64,000 bases of DNA from Candidatus Methylomirabilota bacterium (GTDB lineage: Bacteria > Methylomirabilota > Methylomirabilia > Methylomirabilales > Methylomirabilaceae): NCBI GenBank assembly GCA_016207095.1, contig JACQQF010000026.1:1-64000 (forward strand), in the 5' to 3' direction. Position 1 is the first letter of the stretch, and each line of letters starts with the position of its first letter. The translations under genes were made by a program, and so were the position numbers. This document shows positions 14,329 through 22,239 of the stretch, one piece after another. Below the pieces are notes generated by a model. That model did not search any database, was not told where the DNA came from, and was given only the letters and a program-made list of their open reading frames with translations.

Positions 14329-15078
14329 ATGAGCAATGGGCTGCCTGATTCAATCATCGGTGAGTATTTCAACGCAATTGCCAAAGCACTTGAAAGCGCT
14401 ACGTACGGGAAAGAAACCGCGATACTATTTAGACGGGGTCTAGGCGGAGAACACGGTTTCGATAGTTTGAGGTCGTTAGTGCAGATTGATAGTCTTCACA
14501 AGGAAATCCGTATTGTCCTCAGAGGCTTCGAGCCGAGAAATGTTGGCTTTTTCAAGGCCCTTATAGTCGAAGAGCTGATTCTCAGCGTCAAGTTCTACGT
14601 GATTTCCTGGACGACACTACTTGATATGTTGGCTGGTCTTGTCAATAAAGTGTTCAACTTGGGATTCGCTGACACCGACGTCAAATTCGATCTCATACTA
14701 CGGAATAAACATGTCGTGACCTCGGACCTGCCAGCAATATTTAAAAAGTACAGCAAGGCGCTAGATATGAAGGCAGTGAAACGCCACAGGAACGAGATCG
14801 TTCATAGAGGCAGGATAATGGATGAAGAAGTCAAAAACTTCTACGAAGCCCAAAACGTCCTTCGCGCCAAAAGATATTCCCTCCTAAAAAGCAATCACAT
14901 TTCAGAAGAAGAATATAAAAAAGAGTGTGCCAAACAGACCGAAATATTGTTTGAGTTAGCATCGCGCGAAAAAGCCACGTACGAAGCTCACTATAATACC
15001 ACGGTGGAGATGATAGCTGAGGTACTCAGTTCGTTAGGTCAGAAAGCCATTGAACTACACAAACCGAAGGCAATCTAA
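14329..15078 (+). CDS. HEPN-like protein (putative RNase effector)
   Basis: 249 residues from the ATG at 14329; the frame is open further upstream but that part is atypical. A helix-rich body includes VEELILSVKFYVISWTTLLD and, near residue 155, AVKRHRNEIVHRGR, which contains the R-x4-H motif of HEPN RNases. A charged coiled-coil tail follows. The gene is visibly more AT-rich than its neighbours, suggesting transfer. It is followed directly by a perfect attC site and a PIN gene. A toxin or antiviral role is inferred from motif and context only. Confidence 0.65.
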   Translation: MSNGLPDSIIGEYFNAIAKALESATYGKETAILFRRGLGGEHGFDSLRSLVQIDSLHKEIRIVLRGFEPRNVGFFKALIVEELILSVKFYVISWTTLLDMLAGLVNKVFNLGFADTDVKFDLILRNKHVVTSDLPAIFKKYSKALDMKAVKRHRNEIVHRGRIMDEEVKNFYEAQNVLRAKRYSLLKSNHISEEEYKKECAKQTEILFELASREKATYEAHYNTTVEMIAEVLSSLGQKAIELHKPKAI

Positions 15079-15132
15079 CCATTGGGTTGAGACGGACGCT
15101 GAGAATCGCGCCGCTCACCCAAACCGTTAGGC
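15073..15132 (+). other. attC-type recombination site (strong)
   Basis: The left box ATCTAAC (15073-15079) and right box GTTAGGC (15126-15132) both match the integron consensus. The arms TTGGGTTGAG and CGCTCACCCAAA pair with unpaired bases. 60 bp. It begins on the last codons of the HEPN-like gene. Confidence 0.8.
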
Positions 15133-15158
15133 CCCAAGGAGGCCCCGGGTTCGCGCCC

Positions 15159-15662
15159 ATGTTCCGCGTGACCATTGACACGAACTGTATTAACGCTCGT
15201 CGATGCATCTCCGCTCTCAACGCCCTTGAGGTCTTGGCAAAGCAGGGAGTTGTCGAGATCACGAGCACGCGAATCCTTGCCGAAGAACTAGCGAGGGACA
15301 AGACCCAGCTCGGATCCAGTCGTCGCACGAAGGCTAGTCAACTGCGGTCTGGAACCTCCGGCTTTGTCATGCGACGCTCCACACTTAGGGGTGGCGATGC
15401 GCTTGGCGCGCCAAACGCATACGTCTACCTTGATCGCATCGCTCGCCTTATTCGACCCGATCTGGAGTGGCATGAACTCGACGAAAATACACAGCGAGAT
15501 ATCATGCACCTTGCCATTCATCGGGCACACAACTGGGATTTGTTCGTAACGATGGATAAGCTGATTTTGTTGCAGTCCAAGATGCTATTGTCAGATTTGG
15601 GCTTGAGAGTGATGTCCCCTGAAGATGCATTGAAAACGGTGAACGAGATAAAATCAGGATAG
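15159..15662 (+). CDS. PIN-like domain protein
   Basis: 167 residues from the ATG at 15159. FRVTIDTNCINARRCISALN holds the first PIN Asp. VVEITSTRILAEELARD holds the central acidic residue, and HRAHNWDLFVTMDKLILLQS the C-terminal Asp, so the nuclease triad is plausible. Probably an RNase toxin or a defence nuclease; no antitoxin is adjacent. Flanked on both sides by attC sites, which makes it a clean single-gene cassette of about 590 bp. Confidence 0.75.
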   Translation: MFRVTIDTNCINARRCISALNALEVLAKQGVVEITSTRILAEELARDKTQLGSSRRTKASQLRSGTSGFVMRRSTLRGGDALGAPNAYVYLDRIARLIRPDLEWHELDENTQRDIMHLAIHRAHNWDLFVTMDKLILLQSKMLLSDLGLRVMSPEDALKTVNEIKSG

Positions 15663-15664
15663 CG

Positions 15665-15725
15665 GTCTAACACGGCATGCAGCCGCCGGCTGCAGGCGGC
15701 CGCGGCTGAGCTTGAGTCGTTAGAG
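15665..15725 (+). other. attC-type recombination site
   Basis: The left box GTCTAAC (15665-15671) is perfect. The right box GTTAGAG (15719-15725) is off at the last base, preceded by the typical GCTGAGCTTGAGTC arm. Inside, TGCAGCC-GCC-GGCTGCA is a perfect hairpin. 61 bp, three bases after the PIN gene. Confidence 0.65.
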
Positions 15726-15762
15726 TACTCTCACACCGATTGTAAGTAAGGGGCCGCCAGGT

Positions 15763-15917
15763 ATGTCCACACACGCCCTCGGCACACTGGTAGTGGTCAC
15801 GCTGATTGCTGCTGCGGCGGCGCTCATCACGAGCCGTATCCCGCGACAGCTAGTACCGGTGATTGTGATCGAGTTGGCGCTCGGCTTCTTGGCCGGGCCT
15901 TCGGGTCTCGGTCTGAT
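15763..15917 (+). pseudogene. N-terminal fragment of a CPA2-type cation/proton antiporter
   Basis: The protein begins as a monovalent cation:proton antiporter (LGTLVVVTLIAAAAALITSR, then IPRQLVPVIVIELALGFLAG, PSGLGLI). At about 15918 it breaks into sequence that is the reverse strand of a transposase gene, so only the first two membrane helices (about 51 codons) remain. Confidence 0.75.
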
Positions 15918-16155
15918 CCAAATCATGACCTCGATGCCCGGGCTTCGGTGCAGGGCCAGGTCGAGGTTGTAGATGCCGGTGGCTTCCAGGCAGACGCGGG
16001 CCGGACGGCCCCCTCGGGTGAGCAGGCGGCACAGCTTGCGATGCCCTGCTGGCGCAGTCCATGCGGGCCTCCTGGAGGGCTTGCCCCGGAATCTCGTACG
16101 CGACGGCGAACGAATCAGCGCTGACATCGACCCCTGCGTGGACCTGTTGGCTCAT
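15918..16155 (-). mobile_element. IS110-family transposase remnant (N-terminal part)
   Basis: From the ATG at 16155 the minus strand reads VHAGVDVSADSFAVAYEIPG (DEDD first Asp in GVDVS), then frameshifts, then continues GHRKLCRLLTRGGRPARVCL, EATGIYNLDLALHRSPGIEV (Glu in LEATG). It ends at the junction with the antiporter fragment. About 80 of roughly 330 residues remain. IS110-group elements insert with a guide (bridge) RNA, and some relatives target attC sites. Confidence 0.8.
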
Positions 16156-16395
16156 CGTGTCCTTCCGTGGTATGGTGTTCTCCGGTCCCCCGACCCTGAA
16201 CCCTCGCCAACCGACCTTGTGGATGCAGGCTCTCAGGCCTCGGAGCCTCCACGGCTTTGGCAAAGAGGGCGGGGGACCCATCTCACGCACAAGCTCATGG
16301 CTTCAGGCGGCTACGGTCTCCCCGGAGAGCCAGTGGGAGCATACGACAAGGTCAACCTGGGGAACTGGAATTAAGATAAAAGGTGTTACGAGCTT
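16156..16395. other. Non-coding flank of the IS110 remnant
   Basis: 240 bases without a supported gene, upstream of the transposase remnant. It contains AGGCTCTCAGGCCTCGGAGCCT-type dyad symmetry (about 16227-16249). In the IS110 group the bridge RNA is encoded in this position, so this may be its relic. Not provable by eye. Confidence 0.35.
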
Positions 16396-16944
16396 ATGAC
16401 AGATGAATTCGGTCATCCGCGGAGGTTCAAGCACATCACAAGAGCTCTCGGGCGCTTAATGTTGTGTGCAGCGGGAGTGGCAACGGGCATTGGTTTAGCT
16501 CTTTGGTTGGTGGACCTGCCTTCGTCTCCTTTGTTGCTTGCGTCGCTCGGTGGCTCTGCGGTGTTTCTCTTTGGTCTCACCCGCGCGGCGGCAACCCAAC
16601 CACGGGCACTGTTTGGTGGACATTTGGGTGGTGCACTCATCGGTATCATTTGCTTCCAGTCGTTTGGGGACGCTCTCTGGGTATACGTACTTGCTGTGGT
16701 TCTGACGGCCATCTTTATGCTTGTCACCAAGACGGTGCACCCACCAGCCGGGGCCAATCCTCTGATCATGGTGCACCTCCATGGCGGCCTTTACGCCCTG
16801 TGGCAACCGGTTGGCCTCGGAGTCCTCACCCTTGCTTTGGTCGCGGCGGCTTGGAGCCGTCTCGTCCCCGGAATGGTTCACTACCCGACGAAGTGGTTAG
16901 AAAAGTCACCACCGACTACGTTTTGGGGTGGTTGGGATGAATAG
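16396..16944 (+). CDS. HPP-family integral membrane protein
   Basis: 182 residues with four or five transmembrane helices (LMLCAAGVATGIGLALWLVD; LLLASLGGSAVFLFGL; LWVYVLAVVLTAIFMLV; VGLGVLTLALVAAAW) and the naming motif KTVHPPAGANPLIM. HPP proteins are implicated in nitrite or anion transport in cyanobacteria and plastids; that is family knowledge and not shown here. An attC site starts ten bases after the stop. Confidence 0.88.
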   Translation: MTDEFGHPRRFKHITRALGRLMLCAAGVATGIGLALWLVDLPSSPLLLASLGGSAVFLFGLTRAAATQPRALFGGHLGGALIGIICFQSFGDALWVYVLAVVLTAIFMLVTKTVHPPAGANPLIMVHLHGGLYALWQPVGLGVLTLALVAAAWSRLVPGMVHYPTKWLEKSPPTTFWGGWDE

Positions 16945-16953
16945 CGCAGCGGC

Positions 16954-17006
16954 ACCTAACAACGCAATCGAGTCCGACGCGGCGCTGCTCAGCACCAGCG
17001 TTGGAC
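16954..17006 (+). other. attC-type recombination site (strong)
   Basis: The left box ACCTAAC (16954-16960) and right box GTTGGAC (17000-17006) both fit the integron consensus. The internal arms AACGCAATCGAGTCC and CTCAGCACCAGCG are typical. 53 bp. Last clear site of the array. Confidence 0.8.
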
Positions 17007-17285
17007 GGCGACCATTAGTGACACAGCACCACCCCGTGTCGGAGGAAAGCGACAAAGTGAATCTCCGTACGCAAACCGTCATCCCCGATGTTGGGGCGGT
17101 GAACTGAGTCGTTAGCTTCTGCAGCCCCGTCAAACAAAAGGCTGGTAAGATGGGGAGCCTTGTATACTCTTTGCTACCTCGAGAGAATTGCGGGGACGCT
17201 ACTCCGGCGAGGTGGCTCGATCGAGGTCTTCACCGTCGCGAGGATTGTCAAGGAGGTGGGAATGATGGGGGAGAGGGGATATGCG
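17007..17285. other. Intergenic gap after the cassette region
   Basis: No supported gene. A possible decayed attC lies at 17070-17117: GCAAACC on the left, ACCG...CCCC pairing with GGGGCGGT, and GTTAGCT on the right. A good AAGGAGGTG at about 17250 precedes an ATG with only ten codons before a stop, perhaps the stump of a lost gene. Confidence 0.35.
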
Positions 17286-18275
17286 CTAGGAACGCCTGTC
17301 CTGCAGCCTGAGGGCATAGTGCGCGGCGCCGATCAGGGGCGCGCGCGGGTTCAAGGCGACCTTGACCTCGATCGACCGCATCAGGTCGGAGAGGCGCCCC
17401 TTGTCGGAGAAGGCGTGAATGAAGGCGCCGTCCTGGAGGCGGGACAGGATCCTCGGCGCGATCCCTCCCCCGACATACACGCCACCGACCGCGAAGGCCT
17501 TCAGGGCCAGGTTCCCGGCCTCGGCCCCGTACATGGAGCAGAAGAAATCGAGCGCTCTTGTGCAGAGTGGATGCTCTCGTGCCAGCCCGATCTGCGAGAT
17601 GACCGTCCCCGGGTCGCCCTGCGCGATCCGTTGGCGCAGCCAATCCGGCTCTGTGGCATAGCCGCTGTCCCGCAAGAAGCGATAGAGATTGAAGAGCCCC
17701 GGCCCCGAGAGCAGCCGCTCGCAGCTCACGTGGCCGTACTCCTTCCGTAGGTAATTGAGCACATCCACTTCAGGATCGGTCTGTGGCGCGAAATCGGCAT
17801 GTCCTCCCTCGGAAGCGATCGGGTGGTGACGCTCCCCGTCCCAGTAGAGTATCGCCTGACCCAAACCGGTGCCGGCTGCGATGACGGCGATGTTCCCTTG
17901 ACGCTTGAGGCCGGGCTGGAGCAGACACAGATCGGCTTGATCGAGGTGGAGCATCCCGTAGGCCGCCGCCTCAAGATCGTTCAGGAGCTTGACCCGTGGG
18001 ACCTGGAGCGCCTTCCCGAGAGCCATCTCGTCCAACTCCCAGGGGAGGTTCGTTGTCTTGCTCCTGCCCTCTATCACCGGTCCGGCCACCCCGAAGCAGG
18101 CGGAGCGGAGCGCCGCGCGGGGCCCGCCGCCCAGGAACCGGTCGAGGATCGCCTCCAGCGTGGCGTAGCTCCGGCTCGGGAATGTCTCTTCGTGGACCGC
18201 TTGCAGGCGGTCGCCCGCCTGTTCGAAGAGGCCGATGACCGTCTTCGTCCCCCCGACGTCCCCGGCAAGGATCAT
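17286..18275 (-). CDS. glk: Glucokinase
   Basis: 329 residues. The ATP phosphate-binding start LAGDVGGTKTVIGLFEQ, the NLPWELDE substrate segment, LNDLEAAAYG with the catalytic Asp, AAGTGLGQAIL, and ASEGGHADFAPQ (EGGH signature) are all present. It phosphorylates glucose with ATP to glucose-6-phosphate, feeding the zwf/pgl/gnd genes that follow on the same strand. Full length for the Glk (bacterial, non-ROK) family. Confidence 0.95.
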   Translation of the reverse strand: MILAGDVGGTKTVIGLFEQAGDRLQAVHEETFPSRSYATLEAILDRFLGGGPRAALRSACFGVAGPVIEGRSKTTNLPWELDEMALGKALQVPRVKLLNDLEAAAYGMLHLDQADLCLLQPGLKRQGNIAVIAAGTGLGQAILYWDGERHHPIASEGGHADFAPQTDPEVDVLNYLRKEYGHVSCERLLSGPGLFNLYRFLRDSGYATEPDWLRQRIAQGDPGTVISQIGLAREHPLCTRALDFFCSMYGAEAGNLALKAFAVGGVYVGGGIAPRILSRLQDGAFIHAFSDKGRLSDLMRSIEVKVALNPRAPLIGAAHYALRLQDRRS

Positions 18276-18344
18276 GGGAGTTCCCCCCTCCTGACCCTAC
18301 CCATCAGATCCATATCAGTCGCACGAAATGCTCTTACTTTCATG

Positions 18345-18412
18345 TCATTGTGAGCAAAGCGAACCAATCTCGCTTTTCCGGGATTGTTCGGTCGCTTCGC
18401 TCCTCACACTGA
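18345..18412. repeat. REP-like palindromic repeat
   Basis: CATTGTGAGCAAAGCGAACC, then AATCTCG..., pairs imperfectly with GATTGTTCGGTCGCTTCGCTCCTCACACTGA over about 30 bases. It lies between pgl and glk. This type of dispersed palindrome is common in GC-rich genomes. Confidence 0.6.
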
Positions 18413-18426
18413 CACTCTACGTTGTT

Positions 18427-19266
18427 TTAGCTCACGTGCCTATCGAGCTGGCTAGCGGCGGCCTTGTCCACCAGCCACATCAGACGGCCTGAGGTCGGCC
18501 GGATAAGCTGGGCCGGAAGCCGCTCGGGATCACTCGGCCCTTCCAGCACCGCCTGAAGGGCCGAGGCCTTCTCGGCTCCTGCAACGAGGAAGAGGACCGT
18601 TGCAGCCCGGTTGAGGATCGGGGCGGTGAGCGTCACGCGGTCTGTCTTCAGTGTCGGCACATGATTGCGCACCACCCACCGCCCGGTCTCCCGGAGGGCT
18701 TCGGTGTGCGGGAAGAGCGAGGCGGTGTGGCCGTCCGGCCCTAGACCCAGGAGGATAAGGTCGAACGAAGGCGGGTCGCCTGTTGGCGGCACGGCGAAAA
18801 CGCTAGCGATCTCGGCCTCGTACTCGCGGGCGGTGACATTGAGATCCGGGCGCTCGGCCTCGATGCGGTGCGCCCGGTCGGCGGGGATCGGCACACGATC
18901 GAGGAGAGTGGCCTTGGCCATGCCGAAGTTGGAGTCGGGATCTGCTGGCGGCACCGCTCGTTCATCGCCCCAGAAGACGTGGGTCTGTTGCCACGGGAGG
19001 CGGGTGGAGTATGGCTCGGCGGCCAGGAGAGAGTAGAGGAGCTTCGGGGTCGAGCCCCCGGAGAGGGCGATGGTGAAGCGCCCGGCTCGGGCGACTGTCT
19101 CCTGCGCCATGCGGGCGCATCGCTCCGCGGCCTCTTTCGCGAGTGCAGTTTGATCGGCCACAACTAAGAGGCGATAGGCACGCCCCTCCTTGCCCTCGGT
19201 GTTCCCTTCCCTCTCCCCGGGTGGGGGAGAGGGCGAGGGTGAGGGGGTGGGTCCTCCGATGGCCAT
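18427..19266 (-). CDS. pgl: 6-phosphogluconolactonase
   Basis: 279 residues. SugarP isomerase-type core: FTIALSGGSTPKLLYSLL, then HVFWGDERAVPPADPDSNFG, then LILLGLGPDGHTASLFPHT. It hydrolyses 6-phosphogluconolactone in the oxidative pentose-phosphate pathway. The ATG at 19266 overlaps the zwf stop by one base (TAATG). The first 30 codons (GGPTPSPSPSPPPGEREGN) come from a dispersed palindromic repeat; the conserved domain starts near YRLLVVADQ, so the true start could lie further in. Confidence 0.92.
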   Translation of the reverse strand: MAIGGPTPSPSPSPPPGEREGNTEGKEGRAYRLLVVADQTALAKEAAERCARMAQETVARAGRFTIALSGGSTPKLLYSLLAAEPYSTRLPWQQTHVFWGDERAVPPADPDSNFGMAKATLLDRVPIPADRAHRIEAERPDLNVTAREYEAEIASVFAVPPTGDPPSFDLILLGLGPDGHTASLFPHTEALRETGRWVVRNHVPTLKTDRVTLTAPILNRAATVLFLVAGAEKASALQAVLEGPSDPERLPAQLIRPTSGRLMWLVDKAAASQLDRHVS

Positions 19267-20861
19267 TACGGGTTGACCCACTCCCGACCGTCGGCCTGGA
19301 TGAAGCGGTCGGCCTCCGTCGGTCCCCAGCTCCCGGCCGGGTAGGAGGCGAGGCCGCTGCGTCCGGCAGCCGCCCATGCCTCCAGCACCGGCGTCACCAA
19401 CGCCCACGCGGTTTCAACCTCGTCGCGCCGGATGAACAGTGTCGAGTCGCCCAGCATGCAATCGAGGAGCAGCCGCTCATACGCCTCAGCCGGATCTACG
19501 CCGAAGGTGTCCCTGTAGACGAAGCCCAGCCGGGCCGGGACCAGACTGATTCGCGGGCCTGGCGGCTTCAGTCCCACGCGCAGCGAGATCCCCTCGTCCG
19601 GCTGGATTCGCAAGGTGAGTCGGTTTGGCTCGATGACGTCCCGTTCTTCATGACGAGGGTGCTCGGCGTGCGCGAACAGCAGGAGCGGCGGCTGCCGGTA
19701 CTGGATCGCCACCTCGGTGACCCGCTTCGGCAGCGCCTTTCCGGTCCGGAGATAGAACGGCACCCCGGCCCAGCGCCAGTTATCGATCTCCAGGCGCAGC
19801 GCCGCGTAGGTCTCCGTCGCCGTCCCTTCCGCCACCCCCGGCTCGTCGGCATAGGTCGGGATCTTCCTCCCACCTTGACTGCCGCTGACGTACTGCGCGC
19901 GAATCGTCACGCTGCCTGCGCGGGTCAGATCGACCGGCCGGATCGCCCGGAGGACCTTGACCTTTTCGTCGCGGACGGCGTCCGGCTCGAACGTGGCCGG
20001 CGGCTCCATGGCTACGAGCGACAGGAGCTGGAGCATATGGTTTTGCACCATGTCCCGCACGGCGCCTGCCGTGTCGTAGTACTCGCCTCGCCCCTCCACC
20101 CCAAGGTCCTCCGAGACCAGGAGTTGCACGTGATCGACATATCGTCGGTTCCACAGGGGCTCGAAGATGCTGTTGCCGAACCTGAAGGTCAGGATGTTCT
20201 GTACGGTTTCTTTCCCGAGGTAGTGGTCGATGCGGTACACCTGCCGCTCCCGGAACACCTTGTGGGTGTCGGCATTCAGGGCACGGGCCGTTGACAGATC
20301 CCGCCCGAACGGCTTCTCAATGATGATCCGGCTCCACCCTTGACCCTTGCCTGTGGCGTCCCCGCCTCGTGGCCCGTCCCAGGCGTCGCTCACCAGTCCT
20401 GCGGCCCCCAGCCGATCGACGATAGAGGCGTAGGCTACTGGGGGTGTGGCCAGGTAGAAGATCCGATTCCCCGCAGTCCCGTGTTCCCGATCCGCGTCGA
20501 CCAGGAAGGCCCGCAGCCGCTCATACCCGGCCGCGTCGTCGAATGAAGCCGACACATAGTAGAGCCTCTGCGCCAGGCGATCCCACACCTCCGGCTTGAG
20601 CGGGCGGAGGCGGGAGAACTGGTCCACCGCCGCGCGCATCTCGTCGCGGAACACCTGATGGCTCTTCTCTCGTCGTGCAAGCCCGACCGCGACAAACCGA
20701 CCCGGCAGCAGACCGTCATGGGCCAAGGCATAGAGGGCCGGCACGAGCTTTCGCCTGGTCAGGTCGCCGGACGCGCCGAAGATCACCAGGGCACACCCAT
20801 CCGGCACCTGGTCGCGGAGGGGCTGAGTCGTCGCGTCGGTGAGCAGTTGCACACGAGTCAT
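19266..20861 (-). CDS. zwf: Glucose-6-phosphate 1-dehydrogenase
   Basis: 531 residues. Coenzyme-binding IFGASGDLTRRKLVPALY, the substrate/catalytic motif YRIDHYLGKETVQNI (with His-Tyr-Leu-Gly-Lys), and the expected C-terminal beta+alpha domain are present. It oxidises glucose-6-phosphate and generates NAD(P)H. Slightly longer than the usual approximately 490 residues because of insertions such as GPRGGDATGKGQG. First of the zwf-pgl pair. Confidence 0.96.
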   Translation of the reverse strand: MTRVQLLTDATTQPLRDQVPDGCALVIFGASGDLTRRKLVPALYALAHDGLLPGRFVAVGLARREKSHQVFRDEMRAAVDQFSRLRPLKPEVWDRLAQRLYYVSASFDDAAGYERLRAFLVDADREHGTAGNRIFYLATPPVAYASIVDRLGAAGLVSDAWDGPRGGDATGKGQGWSRIIIEKPFGRDLSTARALNADTHKVFRERQVYRIDHYLGKETVQNILTFRFGNSIFEPLWNRRYVDHVQLLVSEDLGVEGRGEYYDTAGAVRDMVQNHMLQLLSLVAMEPPATFEPDAVRDEKVKVLRAIRPVDLTRAGSVTIRAQYVSGSQGGRKIPTYADEPGVAEGTATETYAALRLEIDNWRWAGVPFYLRTGKALPKRVTEVAIQYRQPPLLLFAHAEHPRHEERDVIEPNRLTLRIQPDEGISLRVGLKPPGPRISLVPARLGFVYRDTFGVDPAEAYERLLLDCMLGDSTLFIRRDEVETAWALVTPVLEAWAAAGRSGLASYPAGSWGPTEADRFIQADGREWVNP

Positions 20862-20965
20862 GGCACGCCCCTCATGTCCTGAGCCCCCACGGGCCCAGCC
20901 ATCGTCTTCACCCGGACCCTACGGACAAGACCCGTGGCACCCCGGTTGCGCCCAGTAAAGATGAA

Positions 20966-20996
20966 AGGGGGGCCGGACTTGGTTCCGGCCCCCCCT
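20966..20996 (-). terminator. Hairpin after small secreted protein 2
   Basis: GGGGGGCCGG pairs with CCGGCCCCCC around an 8-base loop; on the minus strand TTTCATCTTT follows. The same design as at 5293 and 34949. It separates small protein 2 from zwf. Confidence 0.65.
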
Positions 20997-21020
20997 CCCT
21001 CAGCGTAGTCCGCGCGCCTG

Positions 21021-21317
21021 TTACTTGCAAAGACCCGGTGCAAAGCCGGCCGTCCGGAGGGATTCAGGAACGCTCGCGCAGTAGTTCTTTCCCGCCTTAT
21101 CGACCATCGCCATCATCCCGCCCGCCCTCTTGCTGATCTTCTGGAGCTCGGCCTGGATCGCGGCCAGCTCCTTCTTGAGGGCCATCAAGTCATCCCCCGT
21201 TGCCTTCATCATCGCCTTGTCAGCCTGCATCATCTCTGCCGCCCCGGCGGGAGAGATGCCGAGACCGAAGCCGATCATGGTGACGATGAGCCCTACGATC
21301 ATCACGGTGCGTGTCAT
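21021..21317 (-). CDS. Small secreted helical protein, paralogue 2
   Basis: 98 residues. Signal peptide MTRTVMIVGLIVTMIGFGLG ending near AAE; Met-rich start of the mature part (MMQADKAMMKATGDDLM); helix ALKKELAAIQAELQKISKRA; C-terminus YC-x-SVPESLRTAGFAPGLCK with the two conserved Cys. Preceded by GGGAGGTGAGAAC and a good sigma-70 promoter (21392-21420). Stand-alone gene; function unknown. Confidence 0.8.
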   Translation of the reverse strand: MTRTVMIVGLIVTMIGFGLGISPAGAAEMMQADKAMMKATGDDLMALKKELAAIQAELQKISKRAGGMMAMVDKAGKNYCASVPESLRTAGFAPGLCK

Positions 21318-21391
21318 GTTCTCACCTCCCTTCGGGTCGAAGTGTGTTACCTACGGAAAGGGCACAAACTTCCGCTCTGGACCGTTCGCCT

Positions 21392-21420
21392 AGTATAGTA
21401 AATCACAAATGGCTTAGCAA
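21392..21420 (-). promoter_or_regulatory. Sigma-70 promoter of small protein 2
   Basis: On the minus strand: TTGCTA, a 17-base spacer, TATACT. The predicted start is about 68 bases before the ATG at 21317. Confidence 0.6.
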
Positions 21421-21477
21421 TGAATCGTTTGGGCTGATCCTTCGACTGGATCAGGGGGAGCATGCCTGTAAAGGAAT

Positions 21478-22078
21478 TTAAGAGTCACTACGCCAGTCGT
21501 AGACCTCCTTCAGCTTCTTCAGGATCGCCTTGCCCCGGACCACCACCTCGTCCAACTGGTTCGTGCACTGCAGGCCGACCGTGAGGACGCCGCGCTCATC
21601 GAGCGCCTCGATGACGCCGGTTGCGGTGATCCGGTCTCCCGCGCGGACCGGGGCGGTGAACTCCATCTCCTGTCGGAGGTAGACGCACTAAGGGCACAGT
21701 TCAGCGACCACCCCGGAGAACAAGCTCGCGGTATGAAACCCGTGGGCGATCCGCCCCTTAAAACGGGTCTTCTGAGCGAGCACCTCGTTGAAGTGCAGGG
21801 GATTGAAGTCGTTGGAGAGGAAGCCGAAGGAGAAGGTCCCGGCATCTGTCATCATCTTCGTGAGCGTGAGGGTCTTGCCGACGTAGAGGTCGGCATGGGT
21901 GGGTTTCCGGGTTTCCTTGGTATGCCCGTACAGCTCGACGCCCCCGAGAGACGCCAGGCAGCCGCCCGTATGCCTCCGGGCATTCACGCTGCCACTCGGG
22001 GATCTCAGTCAGCACCTTTTCGGACAGGCGCAGTTGATCGAACGCGCCGTTGGGCAATGTCCCGGTCATCTGTATCAT
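21478..22078 (-). pseudogene. Phasin-like/MaoC-type (R)-enoyl-CoA hydratase, broken
   Basis: Three open pieces form one protein. The first (from the ATG at 22078) reads GAFDQLRLSEKVLTEIPEWQ up to EAYGR. A one-base shift then leads into CLASLGGVELYGHTKE and the MaoC hot-dog domain DAGTFSFGFLSNDFNPLHFN, RIAHGFHTASLFSGVVAE (catalytic Asp and His are present). An in-frame TAG near 21690 interrupts it before VYLRQEMEFTAPVRAGD and the normal C-terminus. Two separate lesions make a pseudogene likely. The family hydrates enoyl-CoA for polyester or fatty-acid metabolism. Confidence 0.7.
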
Positions 22079-22239
22079 ACTGCCCCTCCCTCTATGCGGA
22101 AAGCCTCTGGATCACCCTTCACTTATCTTTGACGCCGCACGAGGGAAAGGGATGCAGCCGACCGATCCTTTCTTGGCCATCGCCTTACTGGACAGCAGAG
22201 GGAGAGGGCACAGTCCATCCTTGCTTAGCGTGCTCACTG

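Noticed and set aside
17160..17750. Plus-strand frame opposite glk
   Set aside because: Mostly the shadow of the glk gene; no recognisable protein.
21478..22078. Amber codon as pyrrolysine or programmed readthrough
   Set aside because: The same gene also has a frameshift, and the site is not one where relatives have Lys; decay is simpler.
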